Assembly (NCBI GenBank): GCA_001890945.1
Contig: MLAX01000002.1
Coordinates: 744,001-808,000, forward strand
DNA: 64,000 nucleotides
Source of the DNA: Alphaproteobacteria bacterium AO1-B
GTDB taxonomy: Bacteria; Pseudomonadota; Alphaproteobacteria; Rhizobiales; Stappiaceae
Direction of reading: 5' to 3'
In this document: positions 17,560 through 25,906 of the stretch, in pieces
Numbering within the stretch: the first letter of the stretch is position 1
How the letters are laid out: the number at the start of each line of letters is the position of its first letter
The notes under the pieces: model-generated
Databases searched by the model: none
Told to the model about the DNA's origin: nothing
What the model saw: the letters and a program-made list of their open reading frames with translations, nothing else
Made by a program: the position numbers and the translations under genes

Positions 17560-17997
17560 TCAGGGGCGTACACCCACCCTTATGCTAACTGCTTCAGGGT
17601 CGGTGGCGTCATAGACATCGTAATCTGCGAGATATGATCGGTTGAGCTCACCGTTCCAAATGGCTTGCCATTGAGAGATCAAGGACTGCGGCTGCGGACC
17701 GTTCACCTCGTAGGTAACAACAGTTTGTCTGGGCACTTCAGCGCTGTGAAGATCTTCCGGTGCATCTACCGACGATACGCGATACCCAATGGTCATACGA
17801 TAGGGGTCCATGAAGCCGCCTTCATAGTCATGGTAGACGCAATAGACGTCTTCGGAGGCGTCGACACAGAGCTTTGTTCGGACATCGTACGAATGGAATG
17901 CCTCCCAAAGCGCACCAATAGCTGCTGGGTTATCATTTCTGACCACCTTTGACAGGCCGACAACCGTGAAACCCTGTTCCTCTTGTCCATGAGACAT
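17560..17997 (-). CDS. GyrI-like/effector-binding domain protein
   Basis: A 145-residue single-domain protein of the GyrI-like (SOUL/AraC effector-binding) fold. Evidence is the order of conserved stretches: FTVVGLSKVVRND, IGALWEAF, VYCVYHDYEG, MTIGYRVSS, VPRQTVVTYEV and SLISQWQAIWNGEL, ending in an ELNRSYLADYDVYD acidic segment, where these proteins have a conserved Glu. Such domains bind small hydrophobic or cationic molecules, alone or attached to AraC/MerR regulators. It is divergent from an Rrf2 gene, 58 bases away, and is likely its target. No DNA-binding domain is present. Confidence 0.8.
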   Translation of the reverse strand: MSHGQEEQGFTVVGLSKVVRNDNPAAIGALWEAFHSYDVRTKLCVDASEDVYCVYHDYEGGFMDPYRMTIGYRVSSVDAPEDLHSAEVPRQTVVTYEVNGPQPQSLISQWQAIWNGELNRSYLADYDVYDATDPEAVSIRVGVRP

Positions 17998-18055
17998 TTT
18001 GCTTTCCTTTCACTGCCGAAGGAATAAACTAAGATAAAATATATCGGAGTATATA

Positions 18056-18556
18056 ATGCAGCTTTCAGAAACTGTCGAGTGGGGACTTCATGCCTGCCTT
18101 GCCCTTGCCATGATGCCAGACGGTGCGCGCATTCCGGCGCGCGCCTTGGCGGAGTATCATGGGATCAAGCCTGGTTACTTCTCCAAGGCGATGCAGAAGC
18201 TCGTTGCTGCTGGGATCATTCAATCTGTGGAAGGTCGGTCTGGTGGGCTGGCGATGGCCAAACCAGCTGAAAACGTTTCACTTCTCCAGATAGTGATGGC
18301 GTTGGAGGATCATAAAACCTTCTTCCGTTGCACCGAAATCCGTCAAAAAGGCCCGTGCGCTGCGGCACCAGAACACTACCGGACGCCCTGCAACATCGCG
18401 CGGGTTATGCACAAAGCGGATGCCGAATGGCGGCGTGTTCTTGCGACAACCAGCCTTGCGGAATTGAGGCAATCCGCTGTTGCCGAACCCATCCCCGGTG
18501 TAAATGAGGCAACCCAGGATTGGCTTGCTGAAACCGGCGCTGTCCGGGGGCTTTAG
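18056..18556 (+). CDS. Rrf2 family transcriptional regulator
   Basis: A 166-residue Rrf2-type regulator. The winged HTH is at about residues 1-70 (MQLSETVEWGLHACLALA, IKPGYFSKAMQKLVAAGI, EGRSGGLAMAKP), then a linker with three cysteines, Cys92, Cys101 and Cys112 (FFRC, GPC, TPCN), the spacing that in several Rrf2 proteins holds an iron-sulfur cluster or senses redox or electrophile stress. It is divergent from the GyrI-like gene over a short AT-rich intergenic region and probably represses it. The C-terminus (about 130-166) is longer than in YwnA-like members. The signal is unknown. Confidence 0.92.
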   Translation: MQLSETVEWGLHACLALAMMPDGARIPARALAEYHGIKPGYFSKAMQKLVAAGIIQSVEGRSGGLAMAKPAENVSLLQIVMALEDHKTFFRCTEIRQKGPCAAAPEHYRTPCNIARVMHKADAEWRRVLATTSLAELRQSAVAEPIPGVNEATQDWLAETGAVRGL

Positions 18557-18941
18557 ATGCCGCCACAAATGAGGAGCGATGCGCGCACATTTCTTGACGA
18601 TCGTTGCCTTCCCGAAAGCTGAGACATCAACCTTCACCACGCTTCTCTCGGTCAGGCCAGAAGAACACGGTCCGTGCTGAGGAACCAAGCCTGCAACCTG
18701 ACATTTTGAGTCCCGACGCAACATCGGTCGAAGGTCAGCATGCGTTGTAACCGACCTGCCGCTTTCTGCGCTTGCTTGTTAAGAGCCCTTGAGTGTCCAT
18801 CTGAACACGTGAATCCTTAAGGCACCAAACGGAAACACGATGGCCGGACTCAACGGATGCGCACTATCGAAGTGGGCTGGTTTCCAACTTTGATGGCGCC
18901 CCAATCTCCGCGTTGCGGGCAGAAAGACCAGACAGAGCCTT
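18557..18941. other. Intergenic region, no supported gene
   Basis: About 385 bases. Open frames here overlap the Rrf2 gene or lack a start site. Around 18741-18775 there is weak resemblance to the centre of the dispersed element (GACCTGCCGCTTTCTGCGC), too short to call a copy. I see no clear terminator for the Rrf2 gene. Confidence 0.4.
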
Positions 18942-19400
18942 TCAGGTTGCGAGCGTATTGAGGTATGCAAACCTGTCAGGACGCGACGTCATCATTGTTT
19001 CCCGCCAGATGGTTTGCTCAGCATTTATTATCTCTAATTCCCACATGCACGCGACAGAAGGGCGTCTGATCGTATCCAAAGGGACATCATCATCATACTG
19101 GCGCCGATAGATACGTTGGCAAAGGACAGATCCTTGCGACCACCATTGCGCGGCGATTGTCACGCCAAGGTCCCCGGGATGAATGATGACAAACCCCAAG
19201 CCGTTGCTATCACCCATTTTCTCGACATCGCGAACGACCTCTTCTCGCAGAAACCTGTCTGCTGTGTCGATCATATCGGTCGTAACAGTCCTTCCTTGAG
19301 CAAGCAGATCGTAGACCTTGAAAGTGACGACACCGATTTCCCAGACGGCACGGAATGCCGCGTCACGAGGGGCATAGATTTCTAAAGGTCCGTTACTCAC
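18942..19400 (-). CDS. Conserved-looking hypothetical protein
   Basis: A 152-residue cytoplasmic protein that I do not recognise. It is mixed alpha/beta with no signal peptide or membrane segment; notable stretches are AVWEIGVVTFKVYDLLAQG, FVIIHPGDLGVTIAAQWW, and CMWELEIINAEQTIW near the C-terminus. The GTG at 19400 is preceded by GGAG seven bases upstream, which supports both the start and the reality of the gene. Codon usage matches its neighbours. It lies 170 bases downstream of the tautomerase gene on the same strand, so the two could be co-transcribed. The tryptophan-rich body suggests a small enzyme or binding fold, but no function can be given. Confidence 0.65.
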   Translation of the reverse strand: MSNGPLEIYAPRDAAFRAVWEIGVVTFKVYDLLAQGRTVTTDMIDTADRFLREEVVRDVEKMGDSNGLGFVIIHPGDLGVTIAAQWWSQGSVLCQRIYRRQYDDDVPLDTIRRPSVACMWELEIINAEQTIWRETMMTSRPDRFAYLNTLAT

Positions 19401-19569
19401 ATGAAAACTCCGTCAGATACACCGACACGGTACCTCCGCTTCCGCGGAGGTCAATTCTGTATCTGCGACATCAGGCAAATTGGGCTCATTTCAGACTCTG
19501 TTTGCATCCCACACTAAGATCTGCTGTGCGGACTTTGTTGCCGTTCGCTGTAACCGCGTGGATGGCAGT

Positions 19570-19959
19570 TCATAGACCCAGCACCTTTTTAACTGACCCC
19601 TTCGGGCTGAACGACCAGTCGATGGGGTCATTCTCCGTGAGGTAAATAATCGCGTTGCCGGGCGGGAAGCCCATTGCCTTCAACCGCTTTCTGACATCTG
19701 CATGGAGGGATTCCTTCTGTTCTTCAGAGCGGCCTTTCAACAAGGTGATGTCCATTAAAACCGTTGCGGAAACATCCCGTTCCCCCAAATAGGTTGGGTG
19801 CAAGATCATGTCTTCCGGCGCATAACGCGCAATAATGCAAAAATAGTCCTCGGGGTTCACTCCGCAGGTTTCGACAAGACTGTCGTGAAGCAGATCGTTG
19901 ATCTTGCAGCATGTTTCGACAGGCAAGTTCCGAGGGACATGAAGTTTGTTGAGCGGCAT
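19570..19959 (-). CDS. Tautomerase family protein
   Basis: A 129-residue protein of the tautomerase superfamily (tautomerase_3/PptA-like). After removal of the initiator Met the N-terminal Pro (MPLNKLHVP) is the catalytic base typical of the family, and the beta-alpha-beta unit is repeated (about 1-60 and 61-129) with the segment VLMDITLLKGRSEEQKESL matching the second helix. Substrates are usually enol or phenylpyruvate-like compounds; none can be assigned. It is divergent from the LysR gene at 20070, with a long dyad in between, so that regulator is the likely controller. Confidence 0.85.
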   Translation of the reverse strand: MPLNKLHVPRNLPVETCCKINDLLHDSLVETCGVNPEDYFCIIARYAPEDMILHPTYLGERDVSATVLMDITLLKGRSEEQKESLHADVRKRLKAMGFPPGNAIIYLTENDPIDWSFSPKGSVKKVLGL

Positions 19960-20000
19960 GAATCTGATCCCGAAATCCGATTGAAGAAGGTCTGGCCAAT

Positions 20001-20029
20001 CTATTCTTGATCAGAATTCAGAAGAATAG
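20001..20029. promoter_or_regulatory. Long dyad between tautomerase and LysR genes (LysR operator)
   Basis: CTATTCTT at 20001-20008 and AAGAATAG at 20022-20029 are perfect inverted arms separated by 13 bases that include a centred GAATTC. The site contains T-N11-A (T at 20008, A at 20020) as expected for LysR regulators, and it sits 40 bases before the LysR ATG in the divergent promoter region. Confidence 0.55.
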
Positions 20030-20069
20030 CAGTTTATGCGCTACACTCTTGCTTGAAAGTCTTTAATGA

Positions 20070-20978
20070 ATGTCACGCCTTGCTCCCGAGATCGCGGCTT
20101 TCATGCGCGTTGCCGAACGCGGGTCCTTTGCCGCCGTGGCCTCAGAGACTGGCTACACGTCGTCAGGTGTCTCCCGCATGATTACACGGCTGGAGGACGC
20201 CATCGGCGCCAAGTTGTTCTTTCGGTCAACGCGGCTATTGTCCCTCACGCCGGAAGGCGAGACATTTTTGCCCCGGGCACGCTCCATTCTGGAGTCCATC
20301 GAGATTGCATGTGGTGAGTTGTCGGATGTGGCAGAAATACCGCGGGGACATATTCGTCTGAACTGCGGCACAGCATACGCCAACCACAGGCTTGCACCGC
20401 ACTTGGCCAAGTTCACGGCGCTCTATCCGCATATCACGCTCAGCATTTCTGTTGCAGATCATCTCATCGACCCGGTTGCCGACCGGGCGGACGTGACAAT
20501 CCGTGTGGGCGATCTGGTTGACAGTGGCCTCATCGCAATCTCCCTCGGCTCCGTAGGCCGCGTCATTGCTGCGAGCCCGGCTTACCTCGCCGAGCATGGA
20601 GAGCCGCGAACGTCTCAGGATCTTCTCAAACACAACTGCCTTCTTTTGAACGGTTTCCCGCAGCAAGTTAGATGGCCTTTTCGGGAAGTGGGCCAAGCGA
20701 CCAGTGTTGCCGTTAAAGGAAACCTGACGTCTGACAGCGCCGAAACGCTTCTTCATCTGGCCGTGTCGGGTGCAGGGATTGTTCGGCTCGGCGATTTTCT
20801 TGGAGCGGATGCCCTGGCATCAGGCCGGCTGGTCCCACTCCTGACCCGGTTTCACGAGCCGGGGGAGCAACCGATAACAGCTCTGGTTCAAGCTGGACGG
20901 CAATCCGTTCCAAGGATTCGAGCGCTCATACAGTTCCTCAAGTCCATCCATCGATTGAACCTGCCCGGATCAACCTAA
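20070..20978 (+). CDS. LysR family transcriptional regulator
   Basis: A 302-residue LysR regulator. HTH at about residues 1-60 (EIAAFMRVAERGSFAAVASETGYTSSGVSRMITRLED as helix pair, with SGVSRMITRLE the recognition part) and a PBP-like effector domain at about 88-295 (IPRGHIRLNCGTAYANHRLAPHLAKF; ADVTIRVGDLVDSGLIA). It belongs to the large DsdC/YafC-like branch that often sits next to a small enzyme gene. Divergent from the tautomerase gene over a 110-base region with a strong dyad, so it likely controls that gene and itself. The start at 20070 is directly before the HTH. Confidence 0.93.
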   Translation: MSRLAPEIAAFMRVAERGSFAAVASETGYTSSGVSRMITRLEDAIGAKLFFRSTRLLSLTPEGETFLPRARSILESIEIACGELSDVAEIPRGHIRLNCGTAYANHRLAPHLAKFTALYPHITLSISVADHLIDPVADRADVTIRVGDLVDSGLIAISLGSVGRVIAASPAYLAEHGEPRTSQDLLKHNCLLLNGFPQQVRWPFREVGQATSVAVKGNLTSDSAETLLHLAVSGAGIVRLGDFLGADALASGRLVPLLTRFHEPGEQPITALVQAGRQSVPRIRALIQFLKSIHRLNLPGST

Positions 20979-21121
20979 GATGTTGATGCAAAGCGCACCA
21001 TCGGCCGCCGTGGGCCTGCACCGGACTTTTGCCAGAACAGGCAAATCGGTCAGGGATGCAGACAAAGTGAGACTTCGCTGCAGTTGCGCGAAGGTCCGCT
21101 TCGCAGAACGTCAGGAAGGTC

Positions 21122-22357
21122 CTACTCTCTTTCTGGCAACGGCTCACCGATCCGGCCCGACGCAATCCGCTCTTTGATCCCGGAAATCTGGGTCGCTCGC
21201 GCTTCTGTATGCATTTGGGCGCCCAGCTCTTCCAACCGCAATCCTTGCGTGTCGATCGTGGGAAAGCCTGCTTGGGACAAAGCTGTGAGCCGAGCGTGAA
21301 CGGCGTGCTTCTTACGCACCTGATGAGGCTGGAAGTCGTCAAAGTCGCGTGGCGTAATTGCGCCGCCAAGCATCAAACGCCCTGCACGTTCGGCAGACTC
21401 TATCAACGCCTCGCCTGCCGGGGAGCGCACGATAATTCCATTGAACCCTTCGTCTTCACCGATCGGGCCGCCACCCGGCCAAACATCCGCCGCCGCGATA
21501 TCCGCAGCTTCGCCCAAAGCGTCGGGGCAAAGTTTGCAGCGCGTCTCTAACTCCCAGGACCCTTCATCCTCCCAAAGCTCTTGGTAGGTTTTTTCGAACT
21601 TGCGCCCATCCTTGGTTTCAACCGTGGTGAGGCCAGGGTTGCCATGTCCGCGATATCTAAACAAGGACAGTTCGTCTTCTTCGAGCCCGAACTCGTCCAA
21701 CAACTTTTGAGATTTTCCAAGGCGGGATTGCCCGCCACACACCATCACCAACCGCGCGACACAGAGCTGATCCACCCGTCCATCGACCCTGGAAAGCGCG
21801 TGCACCGCGCCTACGTCGCAAGGCTTGGCGATGATCGCAAATGGTTGGCCACGCTCCAAAGCTGTTATGAATCCGGCCAGTGGTGCCGTGGGGCCATACC
21901 TGGAACCTGCATGGTCAAGAACATCCTGCGCGGTTTCGCTCATGACCCATGTGCTGCGCATGGGATGATCCGGGTCCGGAGCCACATGCAGAACAAAGTC
22001 GACCGTGCCACTTTCCACCAGGTGCATGCCAAGCGCAGACAAGACGCCGCCAGTTGCGGATTTGAAGCGCACTTCGGGTGCTCCGGCCCAAGCATATCGC
22101 ATTGTCGAGTGATGCCCCCAGATCATATCCTGTGCCACGTCCGTTTGCGGACGTGCACGTGCGACAACACCTGGACAACACGACAGCAACCGGTCCTCTT
22201 CCTCACTGGTAAACGTATCAACGCTGTCAGGCCGTAACCCACCCAAGGGCGTCATTGTCATCTGCACCCGACGCTCGGTTATCGCTTCACATAGCCCACA
22301 GCCGATGCATAAACCGCTCGTGACAACTTCAGTTATGCTCTTGGCGGTACGTGTCAT
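21122..22357 (-). CDS. FrhB/FdhB-like coenzyme F420 hydrogenase/dehydrogenase beta-subunit family protein
   Basis: A 411-residue iron-sulfur flavoprotein-like protein. The N-terminus carries CIGCGLC (Cys17, Cys20, Cys23) with a further CC at about residue 59, consistent with a 4Fe-4S site. The middle (about 85-330) has the FrhB domain pattern: RFKSATGGVLSALGMHLVESG, PFAIIAKPCDVGAVHAL, and ETRCKLCPDALGEAADIAAADVWP, with a second Cys pair. The family includes F420-dependent enzymes, divinyl chlorophyllide reductase and polysaccharide pyruvyl-related oxidoreductases, so the name does not imply F420. There is no partner subunit beside it. Downstream is a convergent LysR gene. The reaction is unknown. 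Confidence 0.85.
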   Translation of the reverse strand: MTRTAKSITEVVTSGLCIGCGLCEAITERRVQMTMTPLGGLRPDSVDTFTSEEEDRLLSCCPGVVARARPQTDVAQDMIWGHHSTMRYAWAGAPEVRFKSATGGVLSALGMHLVESGTVDFVLHVAPDPDHPMRSTWVMSETAQDVLDHAGSRYGPTAPLAGFITALERGQPFAIIAKPCDVGAVHALSRVDGRVDQLCVARLVMVCGGQSRLGKSQKLLDEFGLEEDELSLFRYRGHGNPGLTTVETKDGRKFEKTYQELWEDEGSWELETRCKLCPDALGEAADIAAADVWPGGGPIGEDEGFNGIIVRSPAGEALIESAERAGRLMLGGAITPRDFDDFQPHQVRKKHAVHARLTALSQAGFPTIDTQGLRLEELGAQMHTEARATQISGIKERIASGRIGEPLPERE

Positions 22358-22572
22358 AATGCGTTCCCCCTCCGGGAAAAGCGAACCCGTTCGGATTGAT
22401 CAATTTGTCGATTGATCGAACCAAGAAGGCTTTCGAAAAGCAATAGCAGTCGTTCGGACATAAGGCAGCAATTGTGATTTTGGGCTCGGAACGGTCCTTT
22501 GCTGCGATCGGCTCCAATGTCCGCTTCGGGCCGGAAGTAGCATTCGACGGCGGCACCAGCATCGTCTCGCCG

Positions 22573-22744
22573 GCCCATCGACACCGCACGACTGAGGTCC
22601 GCCCTGAAGGTCACGACCCTCCTGGTTCAGAAACTCGGCGACGATGACCTGCCGTTTTTCATGCGCCTGGAAATCGAGCTCGCACAGCATCAAGCCAAGG
22701 AAACCGCCCGCGCGCGGGTGCCAGCAGTGCTAAAGGATGGGTGA
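22573..22744 (+). repeat. Dispersed coding-like element, copy B
   Basis: The second best copy of the element at 2575-2753, about 80 percent alike by eye, in the same orientation. In the corresponding frame it reads PIDTARLRSALKVTTLLVQ, then LGDDDLPFFMRLEIELAQH, and ends RVPAVLKDG and TGA with no internal stop. It lies in the 480-base gap between the FrhB-like and serine hydrolase genes. The part of the gap at 22440-22570 holds no supported gene either. Confidence 0.6.
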
Positions 22745-22839
22745 AGGATCGGGTCGAGGTTGGAGCCGACCGCCAAGACTTCCGCCAGTTTTGTGGCAGC
22801 GCACATTTTGTGCGCAGCCATTTGTCGATGAACAACCGG

Positions 22840-24171
22840 CTACTGAGTCAGGTAGCTGATGATCGCGTCGAAGGCGTTGATATTGTATTCGTCGTAGTAG
22901 TTGGTCGACGACTCTGGCTGCGAGCTTTGCTTGATGATCGCGACATCCCGGTCGATGTCGATATAAATCCATTGGCCGTTGACACCGATGGCGTTGAAGG
23001 ATTCCTTGCCCGGTGTGTGGCGAACCCACCATTGGGCCCGATAACTCCAGTCACCGCCGCCCATGACACCCTTGGCATCAGGACCGTTTGAGAAGGCCTC
23101 GCGATTGGCCCCGTCCGAGAGCTTTTGAATAACTTCGCTCGGGACAACCTGTTCCGCGTCGACCTTGCCGTCATTGAGCATCATGATCGCGAAGCGAGCG
23201 AGATTGCGCGGCGTTGCATTGAGGCCGCCGCCGGCGAACAGCGTCCCGTTCTTGTCGAGAAGGACGTAGGTCTCGCCTTCGGCTCCGATCTTGGACCACA
23301 GATCAGCAAGCTCGTCCTGGAAGGAGCGGCCGGTCGCCCGGTTCGTCACCCAGTTCACGACATCGGTTTTCGGCGTCTGGTAATGAAAGACCTCGCCGTG
23401 TTCGTGGCTTTCATCCTTGGGCAGCGTTGCAAGGTAGGCGTAGATGCTGTCGGCCGGGATCTCTTCCGGCGGCGCTTCCCGCAAGCCCAACACCTTTGAG
23501 TATTGCGTGATACCCGAATTCGGGTCTGCGTAGTCTTCAGAGAAATCGAGCGACGCCGTCATGTCTTCGACGTGGCCGAAGGTCGCTCCGCTGAAAGCTC
23601 CGGAGGCTTCCAACTCTGGCACGAATTTCGTCACCGGGTCGTCTTCGCTCAGATACCCGTTGGCCACGGCGATCAGGCCGAACATGCCAGCGAAGGATTT
23701 CGTCACCGACATCATCTGGTGAGGCTGGTTCGGGTTCATGCCGTTGAGGTAGCGCTCATAGACGATCTTATCACCGTGAACGACAACAAAGGCATCCGTG
23801 TAGGTTTCTTTCAGGTAAGTGTCAAAATCGACTTCCGACCCGTCTTCGCGTTTGTACGTCAGGCGTTCGATCCCGCCGTCGATGGCGACTGCCACAGGTC
23901 GCGGAGACAGAGCTGCCGGAATACCTGCTGTCGGGAAGAGCGTTCGCATGTTCTGGTAGGACCAGCGATTGTACGGCACGCCGAGAAGACCGTTCGACCG
24001 GTTGACCCGCTTGTCTTCAGGTGGCGGAAACCCCTGCATGAGCCCAAGTTCGTGATGGGTCGCATAAGGATCGTCCTGAGCAGCGGCAAATCCGGTAGAG
24101 ACCATCAGCGCAATTGCGCAGACCGCGAATGACCGAATTCCGTAGAGGGGATGACTTTTTTTTGGACGCAT
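22840..24171 (-). CDS. Exported serine hydrolase of the beta-lactamase/PBP4-like fold
   Basis: A 443-residue exported protein. Residues 1-31 are a signal peptide (SFAVCAIALMVSTGFAAA). The beta-lactamase-type domain (about 100-440) has the nucleophile motif Ser155-Val-Thr-Lys158 (MMSVTKSF) and a tyrosine motif region around HYQTPKTDVVNWV; YRAQWWVRHTPGKESFNAIGVNGQWIYID is the terminal part where the family has its HxG/KTG-equivalent strand. Such proteins act as esterases, D-amino-peptide hydrolases or nylon-oligomer hydrolases (EstB/6-aminohexanoate-dimer hydrolase type) rather than true beta-lactamases. It stands alone between two dispersed-element copies (22573 and 24407). Substrate unknown. 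Confidence 0.9.
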   Translation of the reverse strand: MRPKKSHPLYGIRSFAVCAIALMVSTGFAAAQDDPYATHHELGLMQGFPPPEDKRVNRSNGLLGVPYNRWSYQNMRTLFPTAGIPAALSPRPVAVAIDGGIERLTYKREDGSEVDFDTYLKETYTDAFVVVHGDKIVYERYLNGMNPNQPHQMMSVTKSFAGMFGLIAVANGYLSEDDPVTKFVPELEASGAFSGATFGHVEDMTASLDFSEDYADPNSGITQYSKVLGLREAPPEEIPADSIYAYLATLPKDESHEHGEVFHYQTPKTDVVNWVTNRATGRSFQDELADLWSKIGAEGETYVLLDKNGTLFAGGGLNATPRNLARFAIMMLNDGKVDAEQVVPSEVIQKLSDGANREAFSNGPDAKGVMGGGDWSYRAQWWVRHTPGKESFNAIGVNGQWIYIDIDRDVAIIKQSSQPESSTNYYDEYNINAFDAIISYLTQ

Positions 24172-24406
24172 TTGCCAATTCTCCCAAAGGGCTCAAGATG
24201 GGTTGAACGCATATAGGCTCGCCCACAGTCATCGCGGATGCAATTCGCTTGAAGGCAAAACCTGCATTCCACTTTAACTGTCTAGACTGCTTCTAATAAA
24301 CCGGTTGATTTGGGTCTTGGTCTGATCGCGAAGACCGCAGCTCGTGCTTTACGAGTACGCCGGTCTAAATGGCACCGGTACAGCCCTCAAGTTGGGACTG
24401 CTCCCG

Positions 24407-24540
24407 CCCCATCGACACAACACGGCTGAAGTCAGCGCTTAATCACCGCCCTCCCCGTCCAGACATCCGGCGACGAAAACCTGCCGGTTGACCTGCGCCT
24501 CAATGCCCAAAAGCACGAAACATCTGGCACCGCACAGCCT
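24407..24540 (+). repeat. Dispersed coding-like element, copy C (degenerate)
   Basis: A diverged copy of the element at 2575-2753. CCCATCGACACAACACGGCT, GGCGACGAAAACCTGCC and TGCGCCTCAATGCCCAAAAG align in order with copies A and B, but the frame is broken and the conserved end is missing. It lies in the 380-base gap between the serine hydrolase and HD-GYP genes, in which no other feature is visible. Confidence 0.5.
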
Positions 24541-24552
24541 GGAAAACGCACG

Positions 24553-25644
24553 TCAGGCCGCGCCTCTACGGCGCGCGCCAACCTTGCCTACCCGTGTCCC
24601 GCAGACGATGTTGGCAAATTGCTTGAGCAATTCGGGGTCCAGTTTGCCTTTCATGTCCCACATCATGCCCATGGCAACCCGGGGACTGTAGACCTCTTTG
24701 TAGGCGCGTTTTTCGGTCAGGGCCGAAAAGATGTCGGCAATCGTCATCATCCGGACCATGGGCGAAATCTCATCGGCCGACAGCCCGTCCGGATAGCCGG
24801 ATCCATCCAGAAACTCGTGATGGGATCGGGTCATGTCGATAATCGACTGCGGCAGACAGCTGTGTTCGGACAAGAAGTCGGCCCCGGTGCGCGGGTGCTC
24901 TTTGACAACGCTGTATTCCTCGGCCGACAGCTTCCCGGGTTTGTCGAGGATGTCGAGCGGCACAAAGAGTTTGCCAAGGTCGTGCATGAGGCCTGCCTTG
25001 GTCATGTGGCAATGTTCCTTGGGCGACAGGCCCAACCCGATGGAAAAAAGCGTGAGGTTGCTCGCAACGGTCATGCAGTGCTGAAAGGTCTGGCTGTGAT
25101 GCATTTCCACAATGCTAAGCCAATCGCTGGCCCGATTGTTGTTGAGCAGCGAAACAATGTGCTGGGCCGCAACATCAAGCATCTGATCTTTGAGCGCTTC
25201 TTGCGACCGCACGCTTTCCGCCATGCTCGTCAAGGCGGCGTTGGCGGCTTTCATGGCAATGTCAGGCGCGTTGTCCGCGTTGCGAATGCCGTGAATGTAG
25301 TCTTCCATGACCTGGCTGATGATGGCCATGATATTGGCGGGTTTTTCATTCTTGTGAATGAGAGTGTTCTGGCCCGCCCCTTTCCAGAAGGCGCACTCGG
25401 ATTGGGACTTCACGTCGCAAATCACGACGATCGGCACGTCTCTCAGCGCGCGCAACTGGTCCTGCACACGCCTGCGCTGATGGTCGGAGTTGATCTTGAG
25501 ATCAAAGACGACAAGCGAGAGGTATTCGGCTTCGGATGTCTGGATCGTGTCTTCGATATCGATGTCGAAGAAACCGTATCTGTCTTCAACCAGGCGAAGG
25601 GCACTTGTGTAGGGAAATTTGCTGTCAAGAACCCTCAAGAACAT
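24553..25644 (-). CDS. HD-GYP domain protein with receiver-like N-terminal domain
   Basis: A probable cyclic di-GMP phosphodiesterase of 363 residues. The C-terminal HD-GYP domain (about 175-345) is intact: HHSQTF near 182, His221-Asp222 in MHDLGKLFVP, KEHPRTGADFL, and HHEFLDGSGYPDGL with the GYP triad at 283-285. Residues 1-120 resemble a response-regulator receiver domain: VVFDLKIN supplies an Asp at the phosphorylation position, while the acidic pair and lysine are not clear, so phosphorylation is uncertain. The ATG at 25644 has AGGA at a good distance; the frame is open to 25788 but the extension has no homology. It is unlinked to a sensor kinase and ends in a basic ARRRGAA tail. Confidence 0.87.
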   Translation of the reverse strand: MFLRVLDSKFPYTSALRLVEDRYGFFDIDIEDTIQTSEAEYLSLVVFDLKINSDHQRRRVQDQLRALRDVPIVVICDVKSQSECAFWKGAGQNTLIHKNEKPANIMAIISQVMEDYIHGIRNADNAPDIAMKAANAALTSMAESVRSQEALKDQMLDVAAQHIVSLLNNNRASDWLSIVEMHHSQTFQHCMTVASNLTLFSIGLGLSPKEHCHMTKAGLMHDLGKLFVPLDILDKPGKLSAEEYSVVKEHPRTGADFLSEHSCLPQSIIDMTRSHHEFLDGSGYPDGLSADEISPMVRMMTIADIFSALTEKRAYKEVYSPRVAMGMMWDMKGKLDPELLKQFANIVCGTRVGKVGARRRGAA

Positions 25645-25906
25645 GGTTATAAGTCCTGCCGTTGTTGCACCCGATGAACGAAAGCCTGGATGTCCAGACC
25701 CGAGACCCGGCCAAACAGGGCCGCCCACCGCTCCGATCAGGACTGCGCAGAATTCACATATCTTCGAATACTTGAAATAATCTAACAAAACCTTTTTTGA
25801 TCGGCAGAATTTGGGGGGTTATGTTTTATAAACTGACGCGACCCGCGTCGCTGCCATCCAGAGTATTTGCTTTGAACAGATGTATGGATTTCCAAGGACA
25901 GGAAAC

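Noticed and set aside
21066..21115. GC-rich structured-looking intergenic stretch possibly related to that at 22490-22560
   Set aside because: The similarity is limited to short CCGCTTCG-type words and I could not trace a consistent alignment.
24619..25677. A 352-codon + strand open frame over the HD-GYP gene
   Set aside because: Antisense shadow of a gene with all catalytic residues intact on the minus strand.
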